This document shows, in pieces, positions 16,238-25,199 of a DNA stretch of 64,000 nt (the stretch's first letter is position 1; the number at the start of each line of letters is the position of its first letter). The notes beneath the pieces are model-generated. The model searched no databases and was not told the origin of the DNA. It saw nothing but the letters and a program-made list of their open reading frames with translations. Source of the stretch: an uncultured Collinsella sp. (GTDB lineage Bacteria > Actinomycetota > Coriobacteriia > Coriobacteriales > Coriobacteriaceae); NCBI GenBank assembly GCA_959026725.1, contig CAUFMG010000009.1, positions 1-64,000 of the forward strand, read 5' to 3'. Made by a program: the position numbers and the translations under genes.

Positions 16238-16267
16238 TTGATGTAAGCCCGTGCTTATTGCTACAAT
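16238..16267 (+). promoter_or_regulatory. Promoter of the cyclophilin-TPR operon
   Basis: TTGATG (16238-16243) and TACAAT (16262-16267) lie 18 bases apart, 40 bases before the cyclophilin ATG. Confidence 0.65.
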
Positions 16268-16306
16268 TCGTACAAATATGCTTTAAACGCACGAGGAAGG
16301 AACCAC

Positions 16307-16849
16307 ATGTTTGGTTTTAAGAAAGAGCTCTACACGCCCGAGTATCAGCTTGCCGGCGACGAGTGCGCCGTTATCGAGACGTCGAAGGGTACCATCAAGG
16401 TCAAGTTTGACGGCGAGGGCGCTCCCATTCATGTCGCGAACTTCTGCGAGCTTTCCACGATGGGTTTCTATGATGGACTTAAGTTCCATCGCTATGTGCC
16501 CGGCTTTGTCATTCAGGGCGGCGACCCCAATACCCGCGATATGTCCGGCGCCGACGTCGCTGCCGGTCTTGAGGGTCCCGACGGCATGCCCGGTACCGGT
16601 GGCCCCGGCTACTGCATCAAGGGCGAGTTTGCCACCAATCCGCGCAACAGCCATGTCGATGGTGCCCTTGCCATGGCACGCTCCATGGACCCCGATTCCG
16701 CGGGTTCGCAGTTCTACTTCTGCCTGGGCGCCCAGCATAACCTCGATTCCGGTTACACCGTCTTTGGTACCACGGTCGAGGGTCTCGATGTGATTTCGCA
16801 GCTGCGTGCCGGCGACGAGATCGTCCATGTCGAGATCGTTCACGAGTAA
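16307..16849 (+). CDS. Peptidyl-prolyl cis-trans isomerase, cyclophilin type
   Basis: A 180-residue cyclophilin that speeds proline isomerisation during protein folding. It has the family core: FYDGLKFHRYVPGFVIQGGD with the catalytic Arg, MARSMDPDSAGSQFYFCLG, and GYTVFGTTVEGLDVI. No signal peptide is seen, so it acts in the cytoplasm. AGGAAGG precedes the ATG. The TPR gene follows after 11 bases, suggesting one transcript. Confidence 0.95.
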   Translation: MFGFKKELYTPEYQLAGDECAVIETSKGTIKVKFDGEGAPIHVANFCELSTMGFYDGLKFHRYVPGFVIQGGDPNTRDMSGADVAAGLEGPDGMPGTGGPGYCIKGEFATNPRNSHVDGALAMARSMDPDSAGSQFYFCLGAQHNLDSGYTVFGTTVEGLDVISQLRAGDEIVHVEIVHE

Positions 16850-16860
16850 AGGGGACTTCC

Positions 16861-18165
16861 TTGAATAGCCAGCTGATCCAACAGGGCCGCGCCGCTTATC
16901 GCGCGGGTGATTTTTCCGCTGCAGCCCAGATGCTTGGGGCGGCAAAGACTCCCAATGAGATTATGGGCGAGGCCGATCACCTTCGCGGCAACGCCTTGAT
17001 GCACCTGGGCATGTATGCCGAGGCCGCCGAGGCCTATGCCGCCGCCCTCAACGACGGCACCTATGGCAAGCGCGGTGCGCTGCTCACCAACCGCGGCAAG
17101 GCACTCGCCGCCGTGGGCGACTACACGACGGCCGCCCAGGCGTTCTCTGCCGCTACGCAGGATGCTTCCTATGCCACGCCGTTCAAGGCCTATCTGGGCC
17201 TGGGTAACGCGCTGTTCCAGTCGGGCGACTATGCCAACGCGGGAACTGCCTTCCGTCAGGCTGCCATCGACGGCGCCAATCCGGCTCCTGCCGCCGCACT
17301 CGGCGAGCTCGGTCGTTGCTTCATTAAGCTCGGCCGTCCGGCGGATGCCGTGGAGACCTACCGCACGGCTATCGACTTTGCCGGCCCCCGCGACGACACG
17401 CGTGCGCTCAAAGCCGGCATGGGTCAGGCGCTTTCTGCCGCCGGCCGTCCCTCCGACGCACTCGATGCTTTTAACGCCGCTACTGCCGATGGCATCTACC
17501 AGCTCACCTCCGAGCAGGCCGATGAGCTTGCCCGCGTGCACGATTCGCTTGCCGCGCTGTCTGCCCAGACGGCTATGGCCACGGCTCCGGCGCCCGCGAT
17601 GGACGCTCCTGCCGTCGATCCGCTCGATCCCACGGGCGCGACCGGCCAGTTTATGCCCGATCCCTCGGACACCGGTTTCTTTACGCTGTCCGAGTCCGAG
17701 ATGGTCCAGCAGGACCGTCAGGATCGTAAGCAGGCCAAGGTCCGTCGTCGCCATCGCCACACGGGTCTCAAAGTCTTCATCGTGCTGCTTCTGCTCATTT
17801 TGATCGCCGCGGGCGGTCTGGGCTTTGCCTACACGCGCGGCTTTGGCTTCCCGTCCCAGGAATCTGTCGTTACCGATCTGTTCCAGGCTGCCGGCGACGG
17901 TGACACCGCAAAGGCCGAGTCTTGCCTGGCCTCGAGCCTGTCCGAGGACGCCAAGTCGATGATCATCTCCTCGATTCCGCAAGGTGCCACCGTGTCCGTC
18001 GAGGGCATGGATCAGTCCATGACCGAGACGACCGCCAAGGTCAAGGCATCGCTGTCCAAGGGCGGCGAGCAGGAGTACACCGTCAAATTCGTGCGCTCCG
18101 ACAATCATATCGGCTGGGCCGTTTCCTCGCTCGATATGGATTTCTCGGCTGCTGACAACCAGTAG
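16861..18165 (+). CDS. TPR-repeat single-pass membrane protein
   Basis: A 434-residue protein starting with TTG 16861 after AAAGGGGA. Residues about 5-215 are a row of tetratricopeptide-like helix pairs (AAYRAGDFSAAAQMLGAA, HLGMYAEAAEAYAAAL, QSGDYANAGTAFRQA, KLGRPADAVETYRTA). A linker rich in Ala and Pro and a basic patch (RRRHRHTG) precede a membrane segment at about 303-325. The final 110 residues are predicted outside the cell and look like a small alpha/beta domain of the DUF4878/lumazine-binding type, a weak resemblance only. The repeats face the cytoplasm and may bind a partner, possibly linked to cell-wall growth given mreB downstream. Confidence 0.82.
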   Translation: MNSQLIQQGRAAYRAGDFSAAAQMLGAAKTPNEIMGEADHLRGNALMHLGMYAEAAEAYAAALNDGTYGKRGALLTNRGKALAAVGDYTTAAQAFSAATQDASYATPFKAYLGLGNALFQSGDYANAGTAFRQAAIDGANPAPAAALGELGRCFIKLGRPADAVETYRTAIDFAGPRDDTRALKAGMGQALSAAGRPSDALDAFNAATADGIYQLTSEQADELARVHDSLAALSAQTAMATAPAPAMDAPAVDPLDPTGATGQFMPDPSDTGFFTLSESEMVQQDRQDRKQAKVRRRHRHTGLKVFIVLLLLILIAAGGLGFAYTRGFGFPSQESVVTDLFQAAGDGDTAKAESCLASSLSEDAKSMIISSIPQGATVSVEGMDQSMTETTAKVKASLSKGGEQEYTVKFVRSDNHIGWAVSSLDMDFSAADNQ

Positions 18166-18187
18166 TGACCTTATGGGATTTAGCTTT

Positions 18188-18220
18188 GCCCGGCGCTTCA
18201 CCGCAAGTGAGGTGCCGGGC
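18188..18220 (+). terminator. Strong hairpin after the TPR gene, before mreB
   Basis: GCCCGGCGCTTCAC pairs along all 14 positions (with G-T pairs) with GTGAGGTGCCGGGC around a 5-base loop. No good T run follows, so termination may be partial or factor-dependent. Confidence 0.6.
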
Positions 18221-18225
18221 TTGCG

Positions 18226-18242
18226 CTAGTATCATGAACTAG
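18226..18242 (+). promoter_or_regulatory. Candidate mreB promoter element within an inverted repeat
   Basis: A TATCAT -10 candidate (18230-18235) is enclosed by CTAGT and ACTAG (18226-18230 and 18238-18242). No clear -35 is found. It lies about 45 bases before the mreB start. Confidence 0.35.
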
Positions 18243-18280
18243 TAGTTTTCCAGCAATCATCCAACACATCAGGAGTTGCG

Positions 18281-19324
18281 TTGTTTTCTTTGATGGATAT
18301 GTTCTTCGGTAGCTATGCGGGCGATCTTGCCATCGACCTCGGCACCGCAAATACGCTTGTCTCCGTGCGCGGCAAGGGCATTGTCATTCGCGAGCCCTCT
18401 GTTGTCGCCATCGACAAGAACGACGAGCGCATCCTGGCGGTCGGTATCGAGGCAAAGCGCATGCTCGGCCGTACGCCCGGCAACATCGTGGCCGTTCGTC
18501 CCCTGAAGGACGGCGTCATCGCCGACTTCGATGTTACCGAGGCCATGCTTCGCTACTTTATCGACAAGGCTTCCGAGAAGCGCTATCCGTGGACCCCGCG
18601 TCCGCGCGTTGTCGTTTGCGTTCCCTCCGGCGTCACGTCGGTCGAGAAGCGTGCCGTCTTTGAGGCCACGATCCAGGCCGGCGCTCGCCAGGCCTATCTG
18701 ATCGAAGAGCCTATGGCCGCCGCTATCGGCGCCGACCTGCCCGTCGAGGAACCCACCGGCTCCATGGTCATCGACATCGGCGGCGGCACCACCGAGGTCG
18801 CCGTTATCGCCATGGGCGGCATCGTCGTCTCGCAGTCCATCCGTATTGCCGGTGACGAGTTCGACCAGGCTATCCTCACGCACGTTCGCGATGCCTATAA
18901 CCTGGCCATCGGCGAGCGTACGGCAGAGGACATCAAGATCAAGGTCGGCTCCGCCGTGCCGCTCAAGGACGAGCTCGATGTCGAGGTCAACGGCCGCGAC
19001 GTGATCACCGGTCTGCCCAAGACCGTGCGCATCGAGAGCGAGGAGATTCGTCGCGCACTCAACAAGCCGCTCGACGAGATGGCCAAGGCCGTCAAGGACG
19101 CACTCGACGCTACGCCTCCCGATCTTGCCTCGGACCTTATGTACTACGGCATTTTGCTGACCGGTGGCGGCGCGCTGCTGCGCGGTCTCGACGAACGCCT
19201 GCGCGATGAGACCGGCGTTTCGGTCAACGTCAGTCCTACGGCGCTCGATAACGTCGTTAACGGCTGTGCCCGCGTGCTCGAGGCCAATGCGTTTGATGGC
19301 GGCTTCGTCCAGACCAATGCTTAA
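18281..19324 (+). CDS. mreB: Rod-shape determining actin homologue MreB
   Basis: A 347-residue actin-like ATPase that forms membrane-bound filaments and guides lateral peptidoglycan synthesis. The phosphate-1 motif DLGTANTLV is near the N-terminus, IDIGGGTTEVAVI is the phosphate-2 loop, and LTGGGALLRGLDERL is the adenosine motif. The N-terminal MFSLMDMFFG is a short amphipathic stretch of the kind that anchors MreB to membrane. The start is TTG 18281, six bases after AGGAG. It opens the elongasome operon. Confidence 0.97.
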   Translation: MFSLMDMFFGSYAGDLAIDLGTANTLVSVRGKGIVIREPSVVAIDKNDERILAVGIEAKRMLGRTPGNIVAVRPLKDGVIADFDVTEAMLRYFIDKASEKRYPWTPRPRVVVCVPSGVTSVEKRAVFEATIQAGARQAYLIEEPMAAAIGADLPVEEPTGSMVIDIGGGTTEVAVIAMGGIVVSQSIRIAGDEFDQAILTHVRDAYNLAIGERTAEDIKIKVGSAVPLKDELDVEVNGRDVITGLPKTVRIESEEIRRALNKPLDEMAKAVKDALDATPPDLASDLMYYGILLTGGGALLRGLDERLRDETGVSVNVSPTALDNVVNGCARVLEANAFDGGFVQTNA

Positions 19325-19345
19325 TTTCCAAAAGGTGGATTCCAT

Positions 19346-20344
19346 TTGGCACGATCTTCGGGTTTCTCCACAAATCTGAATACCAAGCGACAATCAACGG
19401 GTATGCGCCCGTTGATTGTTTTCAGCCTGATTTCGGTGTTGCTGCTCACGTTTTACATTCGCGAGGGCGAGGCAGGGCCGATTCATGCCGTGCGTTCGGG
19501 CGTAACGACGATTACCTCGCCGGTGCGCTTTGTGGGCTCGGCTGTGGCGGCTCCCTTCAATGCGATCGGCAACGTGTTCTCTAACCTTACGGCGTCGCAG
19601 GACACGCTCGACGAGCTCAAGAAGCAAAATGAGGAGCTGACCTCTAAGGTTGCCGAGCTCTCCGAGGCTCAAAAGACCGCCGAGCGTCTGGAGGGGCTGG
19701 TCGGGCTGCAGTCGACCTACAACCTCAAATCGACCGCTGCTCGTATCGTTGGTGCCTCGGGCGATGCCTGGACCTCGACCGTCACCATCGACAAGGGCTC
19801 TGCCGACGGCCTTACCATCAACATGCCCGTGACGAGTTCGGCCGGTGTTATTGGCCAGATCATCGAGGTATCGGCCAAGACCTCTACCGTGCGCCTGATT
19901 GGCGACGAGAACTCGGGTGTGTCCGCCATGGTGCAGGACACGCGCGCCCAGGGCATGCTGCAGGGTCAGGCTGACGGCACGCTGCGTCTTGAGTACGTGA
20001 GCGTCGACTCCGATGTTAAGGTTGGCGACATCATCGTGACCTCGGGCATCGGCGGTGTGTTCCCCAAGGGTCTACCGCTCGGCACCGTCTCGTCGGTCGA
20101 GAAATCGGCAAACGATGTGTACTACACCATTGTGGTGCGCGCCCAGACGACGGCCGAGAACAACGAGGAAGTGCTGGTCATCACCTCGCTGACCGACGAA
20201 CAGTCGGCCTCGGATGAGGACGTGAGCACGGCCAACAGCACGCCGCAGGGAACGTCGCGCGACGCTGCGACCAAGACGAAGGACGAGAGTTCGGATGACA
20301 GTTCCGACACGTCCGAGACGACCGATTCCGGCTCGAGCGAATAG
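19346..20344 (+). CDS. mreC: Rod-shape determining protein MreC
   Basis: A 332-residue bitopic protein starting at TTG 19346 behind AAAGGTGG. A membrane segment (residues about 20-40, PLIVFSLISVLLLTFYI) is followed by a coiled coil at about 80-125 (LDELKKQNEELTSKVAELSE) and the beta-rich MreC domain (STVRLIGDENSGVSAMVQDT, VTSGIGGVFPKGLPLGTVSSV). The last 50 residues are a tail rich in Ser, Thr, Asp and Glu with no fold visible. MreC links MreB to the PBP2-RodA synthase outside the membrane. Confidence 0.95.
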   Translation: MARSSGFSTNLNTKRQSTGMRPLIVFSLISVLLLTFYIREGEAGPIHAVRSGVTTITSPVRFVGSAVAAPFNAIGNVFSNLTASQDTLDELKKQNEELTSKVAELSEAQKTAERLEGLVGLQSTYNLKSTAARIVGASGDAWTSTVTIDKGSADGLTINMPVTSSAGVIGQIIEVSAKTSTVRLIGDENSGVSAMVQDTRAQGMLQGQADGTLRLEYVSVDSDVKVGDIIVTSGIGGVFPKGLPLGTVSSVEKSANDVYYTIVVRAQTTAENNEEVLVITSLTDEQSASDEDVSTANSTPQGTSRDAATKTKDESSDDSSDTSETTDSGSSE

Positions 20345-20355
20345 GGGGCATGTCC

Positions 20356-20922
20356 ATGGATCTACACGAGCAGGGGATGAGCTCCCGCACGTTTGTGATC
20401 GCCGCCATCGTGTGCGTGCTGCTGCAGGCAGGCCTGGCACCGCAGATCTCCATTGCGGGCGGTCGCGTCAACTTCATGATTATCCTGGTGTGCCTAAGCG
20501 TGTTCTCGGGCGACCCGACCCGTGCCGTCGTGTGCGGTTTTTGCAGCGGCTTGTTTTATGACCTGTCCGCTGCCGTGCCGGTGGGCGTTATGTCGCTCCT
20601 GCTGACCGTGGGTTCTTTTGCCCTGGTGCACAGCGCCGTCGGTCAGACGGGCGGTACTCCGAGTGCGCGCGGCGTCACCGTGGGCGCCTTTGCGCTCGTC
20701 ATTAATGTGATTTACGGCATCATCTTGCTGTTTATGGGTTTGGAGACGAGCTTTGTCGTGGCGATCTTCGGCCATGCGCTGCCGTCCTCGATCCTGACGG
20801 GTCTGGTTGCCATTCCGTTTTTGATGTCCGGCGTCGTGCCGCAGTCTGGCTATGGATTCTCCGCACGTGGCGGACGCCAGACGGGTATGCGCTTTAAGCC
20901 CAAGACCCGCAAGCTCAAATAG
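20356..20922 (+). CDS. mreD: Rod-shape determining protein MreD
   Basis: A 188-residue protein with about five hydrophobic segments and the family pattern of a short, very hydrophobic integral membrane partner of MreC (LAPQISIAGGRVNFMIILV, FSGDPTRAVVCGFCSGLFYDL). ATG 20356 is preferred because GGGGG then lies at a normal distance; ATG 20350 is too close. Its place between mreC and the PBP2 gene supports the call despite low sequence conservation in the family. Confidence 0.88.
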   Translation: MDLHEQGMSSRTFVIAAIVCVLLQAGLAPQISIAGGRVNFMIILVCLSVFSGDPTRAVVCGFCSGLFYDLSAAVPVGVMSLLLTVGSFALVHSAVGQTGGTPSARGVTVGAFALVINVIYGIILLFMGLETSFVVAIFGHALPSSILTGLVAIPFLMSGVVPQSGYGFSARGGRQTGMRFKPKTRKLK

Positions 20923-20935
20923 GGGAGGCCCGTAG

Positions 20936-23005
20936 ATGTCTTCCCAGTTGACGGTTATTATCGCCGGTATCGTGCTGGTTGTGGCCATCGTGGTCGCGCT
21001 GGTCATCATGCGTCGTGGCGATTCCCGTTTTACCTACGATACGCAGCATGGAACGGCCCCGCGCGCCACCGAGGGCGAGGGCAATACCGCGGCGACCGCC
21101 TTTAAGGGCCGCTTTTCCATCCTCACCACGGGTGTGGGCGCGATGTTCGCGGCGCTTGCCGTCAAGCTGTGGGGCATGCAGATGGTCTCGTCGGACTATT
21201 ACGAGAAGCAGGCTAATAGCAATCAGACTCGCACCGTTACCACGCCCGCTGTGCGCGGCCGCATCCTCGACCGCAATGGCGTGGCGCTTGTCCAGAACCG
21301 TCCCTCACTTGCTGTCGTGGCCTACCGCGACCTTGCCGAGGATGAGGTTCTGGTTCGCCATCTTGCCAACGTGCTTGGAATGCCTTACGTGGCGGTCCTT
21401 CGCAATATCCAGGACAATACAGAGGGCGCCCAGAGCCTGCATACCATCGCGACTGACGTCCGTCGCTCCACGGTTGCCTATATTCAGGAGCATGCCGGCG
21501 AGTTCCCGGGAGTCAAGATTGCCGAGCGTACCGAGCGCCAGTATCCATATGGCGAGACGGCATGCCATATCTTGGGCTATACCGGCACCATTACCTCCGA
21601 GCAGCTCGAGGCCCAGAATAAGAAAACCTCTGGCGATGACGATGCTTCCGCTGGCAAGATTACGTACCAGTCGGGCGATATCGTGGGCCAGGCGGGCGTT
21701 GAGAGCTACTACGAAAACCTGCTGCAGGGTATTCGTGGCGAGCAGACCGTCAAGGTCGATGCCTCGGGCAATGTGACCGGTCAGGCCGGCGCCGTGCCCG
21801 CGAAGGCCGGCTCCGACATTAAGCTCACGCTCGACCTTAAGATCCAACAGGCCTGTGAGTCGGCGCTGGCGAGCGCTATCGAGCTTGCCAAGACCACTGG
21901 CTACAGCAATGCCGGCAACGGCGCTGTGGTGTGTCTCGATCCCAACAATGGCGAGATCCTGGGCATGGCGAGCGAGCCCAAGTTCGATCCGTCCGTCTTT
22001 ATCGGCGGCGTCTCAAATGACGTGTGGACCGAGCTCAATGATGACAAGGGTTCGCACCCGCTGCTCAACCGCGCCATTAGCGGACAGTACATGTCGGCCT
22101 CGACCATCAAGCCGCTCTCGGCACTGGCCGGTCTTGAGTTTGGAACCTACACGTCGGGGCAGACGACCAACTGCACGGGTTATTGGACGGGTCTGGGCAA
22201 GTCGTGGGGCAAGTACTGCTGGCTGCATTCCGGCCACGGCACCATGACGCTGCAGTCGGGTATCGCCAACTCGTGCGACCCCGTCTTCTACGACATGGGC
22301 AAGGCGTTCTTCTATGACGAGCAACATCCCGAGGGCCTGCAGGAGGTCTTTCGTCGCTGGGGTCTAGGCAAGACCTGCGGTATCGATCTGCCGAGTGAGG
22401 GCGCGGGCCGTATTCCCGATGCCGAGTGGAAAGAGTCGTACTTCACCGACGCCTCTGCCGAGGACCGCAAGTGGAATGCCGGCGATATGACCAACATCGC
22501 CATCGGCCAGGGCGACATCCTGGTGACGCCTCTGCAGATGGCGTGTGCCTATATGGGTCTTGCCAACGGCGGCAAACAGTACGTGCCTCACGTGTTTTTG
22601 TCTGCCGTGTCGCGCGATGGCGACGGCGATGCCTATAAGTACAACGGCAAGGGCAAGAAGAAGCGCCTGGAGGCCAAGATCAACAGCGATTCGGATTTGG
22701 CTCTTGTTCGCAACGGCATGCATGACGTGATTTACACGGCATCGACGTCCCTGGCGGCTCACTTTGGCACCCTGACGCCGCAGGTATACGGCAAGTCGGG
22801 CACGGGCGAGAAAAGTGGCGAGGACGAATACGCGTGGTTCTGCGCCTATGCACCGGCCGATGATCCCAAGTATGTCATCGCTACTGTCCTAGAGCAGGGC
22901 GGCGGCGGCTCAGATACTGCGATGCATGTCGTGCGCGACGTGCTCGGCGTGATTTATGACGAGCCCGATACCTCTTCGGCCTCGGGCGATTCTTCGGTTC
23001 GATAG
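20936..23005 (+). CDS. mrdA: Penicillin-binding protein 2 (elongasome transpeptidase)
   Basis: A 689-residue class B PBP. One N-terminal membrane segment (residues about 3-22) is followed by a basic/charged region and a second hydrophobic stretch near 60-80. The dimerisation domain follows (RGRILDRNGVALVQNRPSLAVVAYR type motif). The transpeptidase domain has Ser389 in S-T-I-K, an SCD triad (ANSCDPVFYD) and KSGTGEK starting at Lys620. It cross-links new glycan strands outside the membrane, together with RodA encoded next. GGGGAGG precedes the ATG. Confidence 0.95.
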   Translation: MSSQLTVIIAGIVLVVAIVVALVIMRRGDSRFTYDTQHGTAPRATEGEGNTAATAFKGRFSILTTGVGAMFAALAVKLWGMQMVSSDYYEKQANSNQTRTVTTPAVRGRILDRNGVALVQNRPSLAVVAYRDLAEDEVLVRHLANVLGMPYVAVLRNIQDNTEGAQSLHTIATDVRRSTVAYIQEHAGEFPGVKIAERTERQYPYGETACHILGYTGTITSEQLEAQNKKTSGDDDASAGKITYQSGDIVGQAGVESYYENLLQGIRGEQTVKVDASGNVTGQAGAVPAKAGSDIKLTLDLKIQQACESALASAIELAKTTGYSNAGNGAVVCLDPNNGEILGMASEPKFDPSVFIGGVSNDVWTELNDDKGSHPLLNRAISGQYMSASTIKPLSALAGLEFGTYTSGQTTNCTGYWTGLGKSWGKYCWLHSGHGTMTLQSGIANSCDPVFYDMGKAFFYDEQHPEGLQEVFRRWGLGKTCGIDLPSEGAGRIPDAEWKESYFTDASAEDRKWNAGDMTNIAIGQGDILVTPLQMACAYMGLANGGKQYVPHVFLSAVSRDGDGDAYKYNGKGKKKRLEAKINSDSDLALVRNGMHDVIYTASTSLAAHFGTLTPQVYGKSGTGEKSGEDEYAWFCAYAPADDPKYVIATVLEQGGGGSDTAMHVVRDVLGVIYDEPDTSSASGDSSVR

Positions 23006-23014
23006 GAGGTTGCG

Positions 23015-24241
23015 ATGGATTTTTCTCCGGCGGATCTGTTCCGTTCAACCAAGACCGGTTCTCGCAGCAGCCTGGACCGCGTCAACAAACAACTTTCGGC
23101 TTCGCGCGGCACGTTTCGCCAAAAGGTGCATATCGGTGTGCTCGTGGCTACAGTGGCGCTCGTCGCCTACGGTGCCATCATTATCTGGTCGGCTTCGCAG
23201 TTTAAGGCCGATGCTTCGTTCTCACGCCATCTGCTGGGAATTGGCATCGGCACGGTGCTGGCGGTGCTGGTCTGGCGCTCCGACCTGCGCGGTATTTCCA
23301 ATTTCTCGACGGCGTTGCTCGTCATCGACCTGATCGTGATCCTCTCGCCCAAGATTCCGGGTCTGTCCTATACGGGCGGTCTGGGCATGACGGGCTGGAT
23401 CAAGATTCCCGGTATCGGCTTGACATTCCAGCCGGTTGAGCTTGCCAAGCTCATCACCATCTTCTTTATTGCTACGCTTGGCTCGCAGTATAACGGTCGC
23501 ATCGATACCGTTCGCGACTACGTCAAGCTCTGCGGCATGCTGTCCATTCCGTTTTTGGCCGTCGTTGCCATGGGCGACCTGGGCTCGGGCCTGGTCGTGC
23601 TGGTTTCGGGCGCCATCGTCATCTGCATGAGCGGTGCACGCCGCGAATGGGTGCTGTCGACCCTGGCCCTGCTCGTGGGCCTGGTGGCCCTCGTCCTGGC
23701 GCTCGATTCGGTCTTTGATTCGTTGCTCGGCCACGATGTGCTCATCAAGCAGTATCAGATGAACCGTCTGACGGTCTTTATCGACCCCGATAATGCCGAT
23801 TCGGACGATGCCTACAACCTGCAGCAGTCGCTTATCGCCGTTGGCTCGGGCGGCTTCTTTGGTAAGGGCTTGGGCCATGCTACGCAGTCGGCCGGCGGCT
23901 TTCTGCCTGAGTTCCACACCGACTTCGTCTTCGCCTTCCTGTCCGAGACCTTTGGCTTTTGCGGTTCCTTTTTGCTCCTGTGCCTCTACGTGCTGCTGAT
24001 CTTTTCGACGATTCGCGTCGCCTTTAAGTGTGAGTCGCTGTTTTTGCGTCTTTCGTGTGTGGGCATCGTTGGCATGTGGGCGTTTCAGACTTTCGAAAAC
24101 ATCGGCATGTGCATCGGCATGATGCCGATTACCGGTATTCCGCTACCGTTTATTAGCTTCGGTTCGTCTTCGATGATGATTCAGCTGCTGACGGTGGGTA
24201 TCGTACAATCCATATGGCGGCATCGTTCGGGCGCCGCGTAA
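23015..24241 (+). CDS. rodA: RodA-type SEDS peptidoglycan glycosyltransferase
   Basis: A 408-residue SEDS protein with about ten membrane segments. It has the family landmarks LGMTGWIKIPGIGLTFQPVELAKL, a GSGLVVLVSGAIV region, SLIAVGSGGFFGKGLGHATQS, and the C-terminal GMMPITGIPLPFISFGSSSMM. RodA polymerises lipid II into glycan strands with PBP2. The long cytoplasmic N-terminus (about 45 residues) precedes the first membrane segment. TAGGAGGT is an excellent ribosome-binding site, and the gene starts 9 bases after the PBP2 stop. Confidence 0.95.
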   Translation: MDFSPADLFRSTKTGSRSSLDRVNKQLSASRGTFRQKVHIGVLVATVALVAYGAIIIWSASQFKADASFSRHLLGIGIGTVLAVLVWRSDLRGISNFSTALLVIDLIVILSPKIPGLSYTGGLGMTGWIKIPGIGLTFQPVELAKLITIFFIATLGSQYNGRIDTVRDYVKLCGMLSIPFLAVVAMGDLGSGLVVLVSGAIVICMSGARREWVLSTLALLVGLVALVLALDSVFDSLLGHDVLIKQYQMNRLTVFIDPDNADSDDAYNLQQSLIAVGSGGFFGKGLGHATQSAGGFLPEFHTDFVFAFLSETFGFCGSFLLLCLYVLLIFSTIRVAFKCESLFLRLSCVGIVGMWAFQTFENIGMCIGMMPITGIPLPFISFGSSSMMIQLLTVGIVQSIWRHRSGAA

Positions 24242-24259
24242 CCGCTGGAGGGGTTTGCT

Positions 24260-25189
24260 ATGAAAATTCCCGTAGATAAGCTGACCCGCGCTTTTAAGAT
24301 GGGCGCGTCCGTTAAGAAGGATTCCGATACGCCGGTGCGCGTCTCGGTCTATCTGGATTCGTCCGCCTCGCGCTTTCTGGCCGAGACGGTGCGTGACGCC
24401 TTTGTGCCGCAGACGACCTCGGGTATTGTGCGCGTCGAGCGTCTGGGGGAGGAGCGAATTGCTCCAAAGACCGATACCGATGTGGTGCTGGTGCTCTCGT
24501 GTGGTTCCGACCGCTTGGAGAGCGCCGTGCAGGAGCTCGTGATCGCCGGCGCGCCCGTGTGCGTGCTTGCCGAGTCTGCTGTGGAGGTGCCGTTTATCGA
24601 GGAGTCCACGCCCATGCTCGGCATGGTAGCGGCAACCGATAAGACGTATCTGCTCGAGACGCTTGCCCGCTGGATTCTCGATCGCACCGACAAGGAAACG
24701 GCTTTTGCGGCGAACTTTGCCTTCATGCGCATCGCGGCGGCCAACCGCATCATCACCTCGTGCGCGCTCACCAATATGGCGACCGGTGCGCTGGTGTTTT
24801 TGCCGGGCGCCGATTATCCCGTTATGGCGCTGGCGCAGGTGGGCATGCTCTTTGAGCTCGCTGCCGTCTTTGGACGCGGCATTAAGCCTGAGCGCGGCTA
24901 CGAGGTCGCGGGCGTGCTTGCCGGCGGTCTTGTGATCCGCGCGGTCACCCGCGCACTCGTCAAGCAGACGCCGCATATTGGGTTTGCCGTCAAGGCGCTC
25001 ACTGCTGCCGCGGGCACCTATGGCATGGGCCGTGCGCTCGTTTCGCTCTACGAGCGCGATGTCGACTACAGCCGTGCCAATGAGGTAGTCACTGCCACGT
25101 TTTCCCGCGTTCGCGATCTTGTGACCACGGTCGCGGTCGCTACCCGTCCTATGGCGTCCTATCAGGACGCATCAGATCTCGCTGCTTAG
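24260..25189 (+). CDS. DUF697-like membrane protein of unknown function
   Basis: A 309-residue protein 18 bases after rodA. Residues 25-155 look like a degenerate GTPase or Rossmann-like region (VVLVLSCGSDRLESAVQELVIAG) without a P-loop. Residues about 165-260 resemble DUF697/YcjF proteins: AANRIITSCALTNMATG, a conserved GADYPVMALAQVGMLFELAAVFG, then LAGGLVIRAVTRALV. The segment has two or three hydrophobic stretches. In other bacteria DUF697 domains accompany GTPases of the envelope. Its tight linkage to the elongasome suggests a role in envelope growth, but no function can be assigned. Confidence 0.7.
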   Translation: MKIPVDKLTRAFKMGASVKKDSDTPVRVSVYLDSSASRFLAETVRDAFVPQTTSGIVRVERLGEERIAPKTDTDVVLVLSCGSDRLESAVQELVIAGAPVCVLAESAVEVPFIEESTPMLGMVAATDKTYLLETLARWILDRTDKETAFAANFAFMRIAAANRIITSCALTNMATGALVFLPGADYPVMALAQVGMLFELAAVFGRGIKPERGYEVAGVLAGGLVIRAVTRALVKQTPHIGFAVKALTAAAGTYGMGRALVSLYERDVDYSRANEVVTATFSRVRDLVTTVAVATRPMASYQDASDLAA

Positions 25190-25199
25190 GGGTTTTCCG

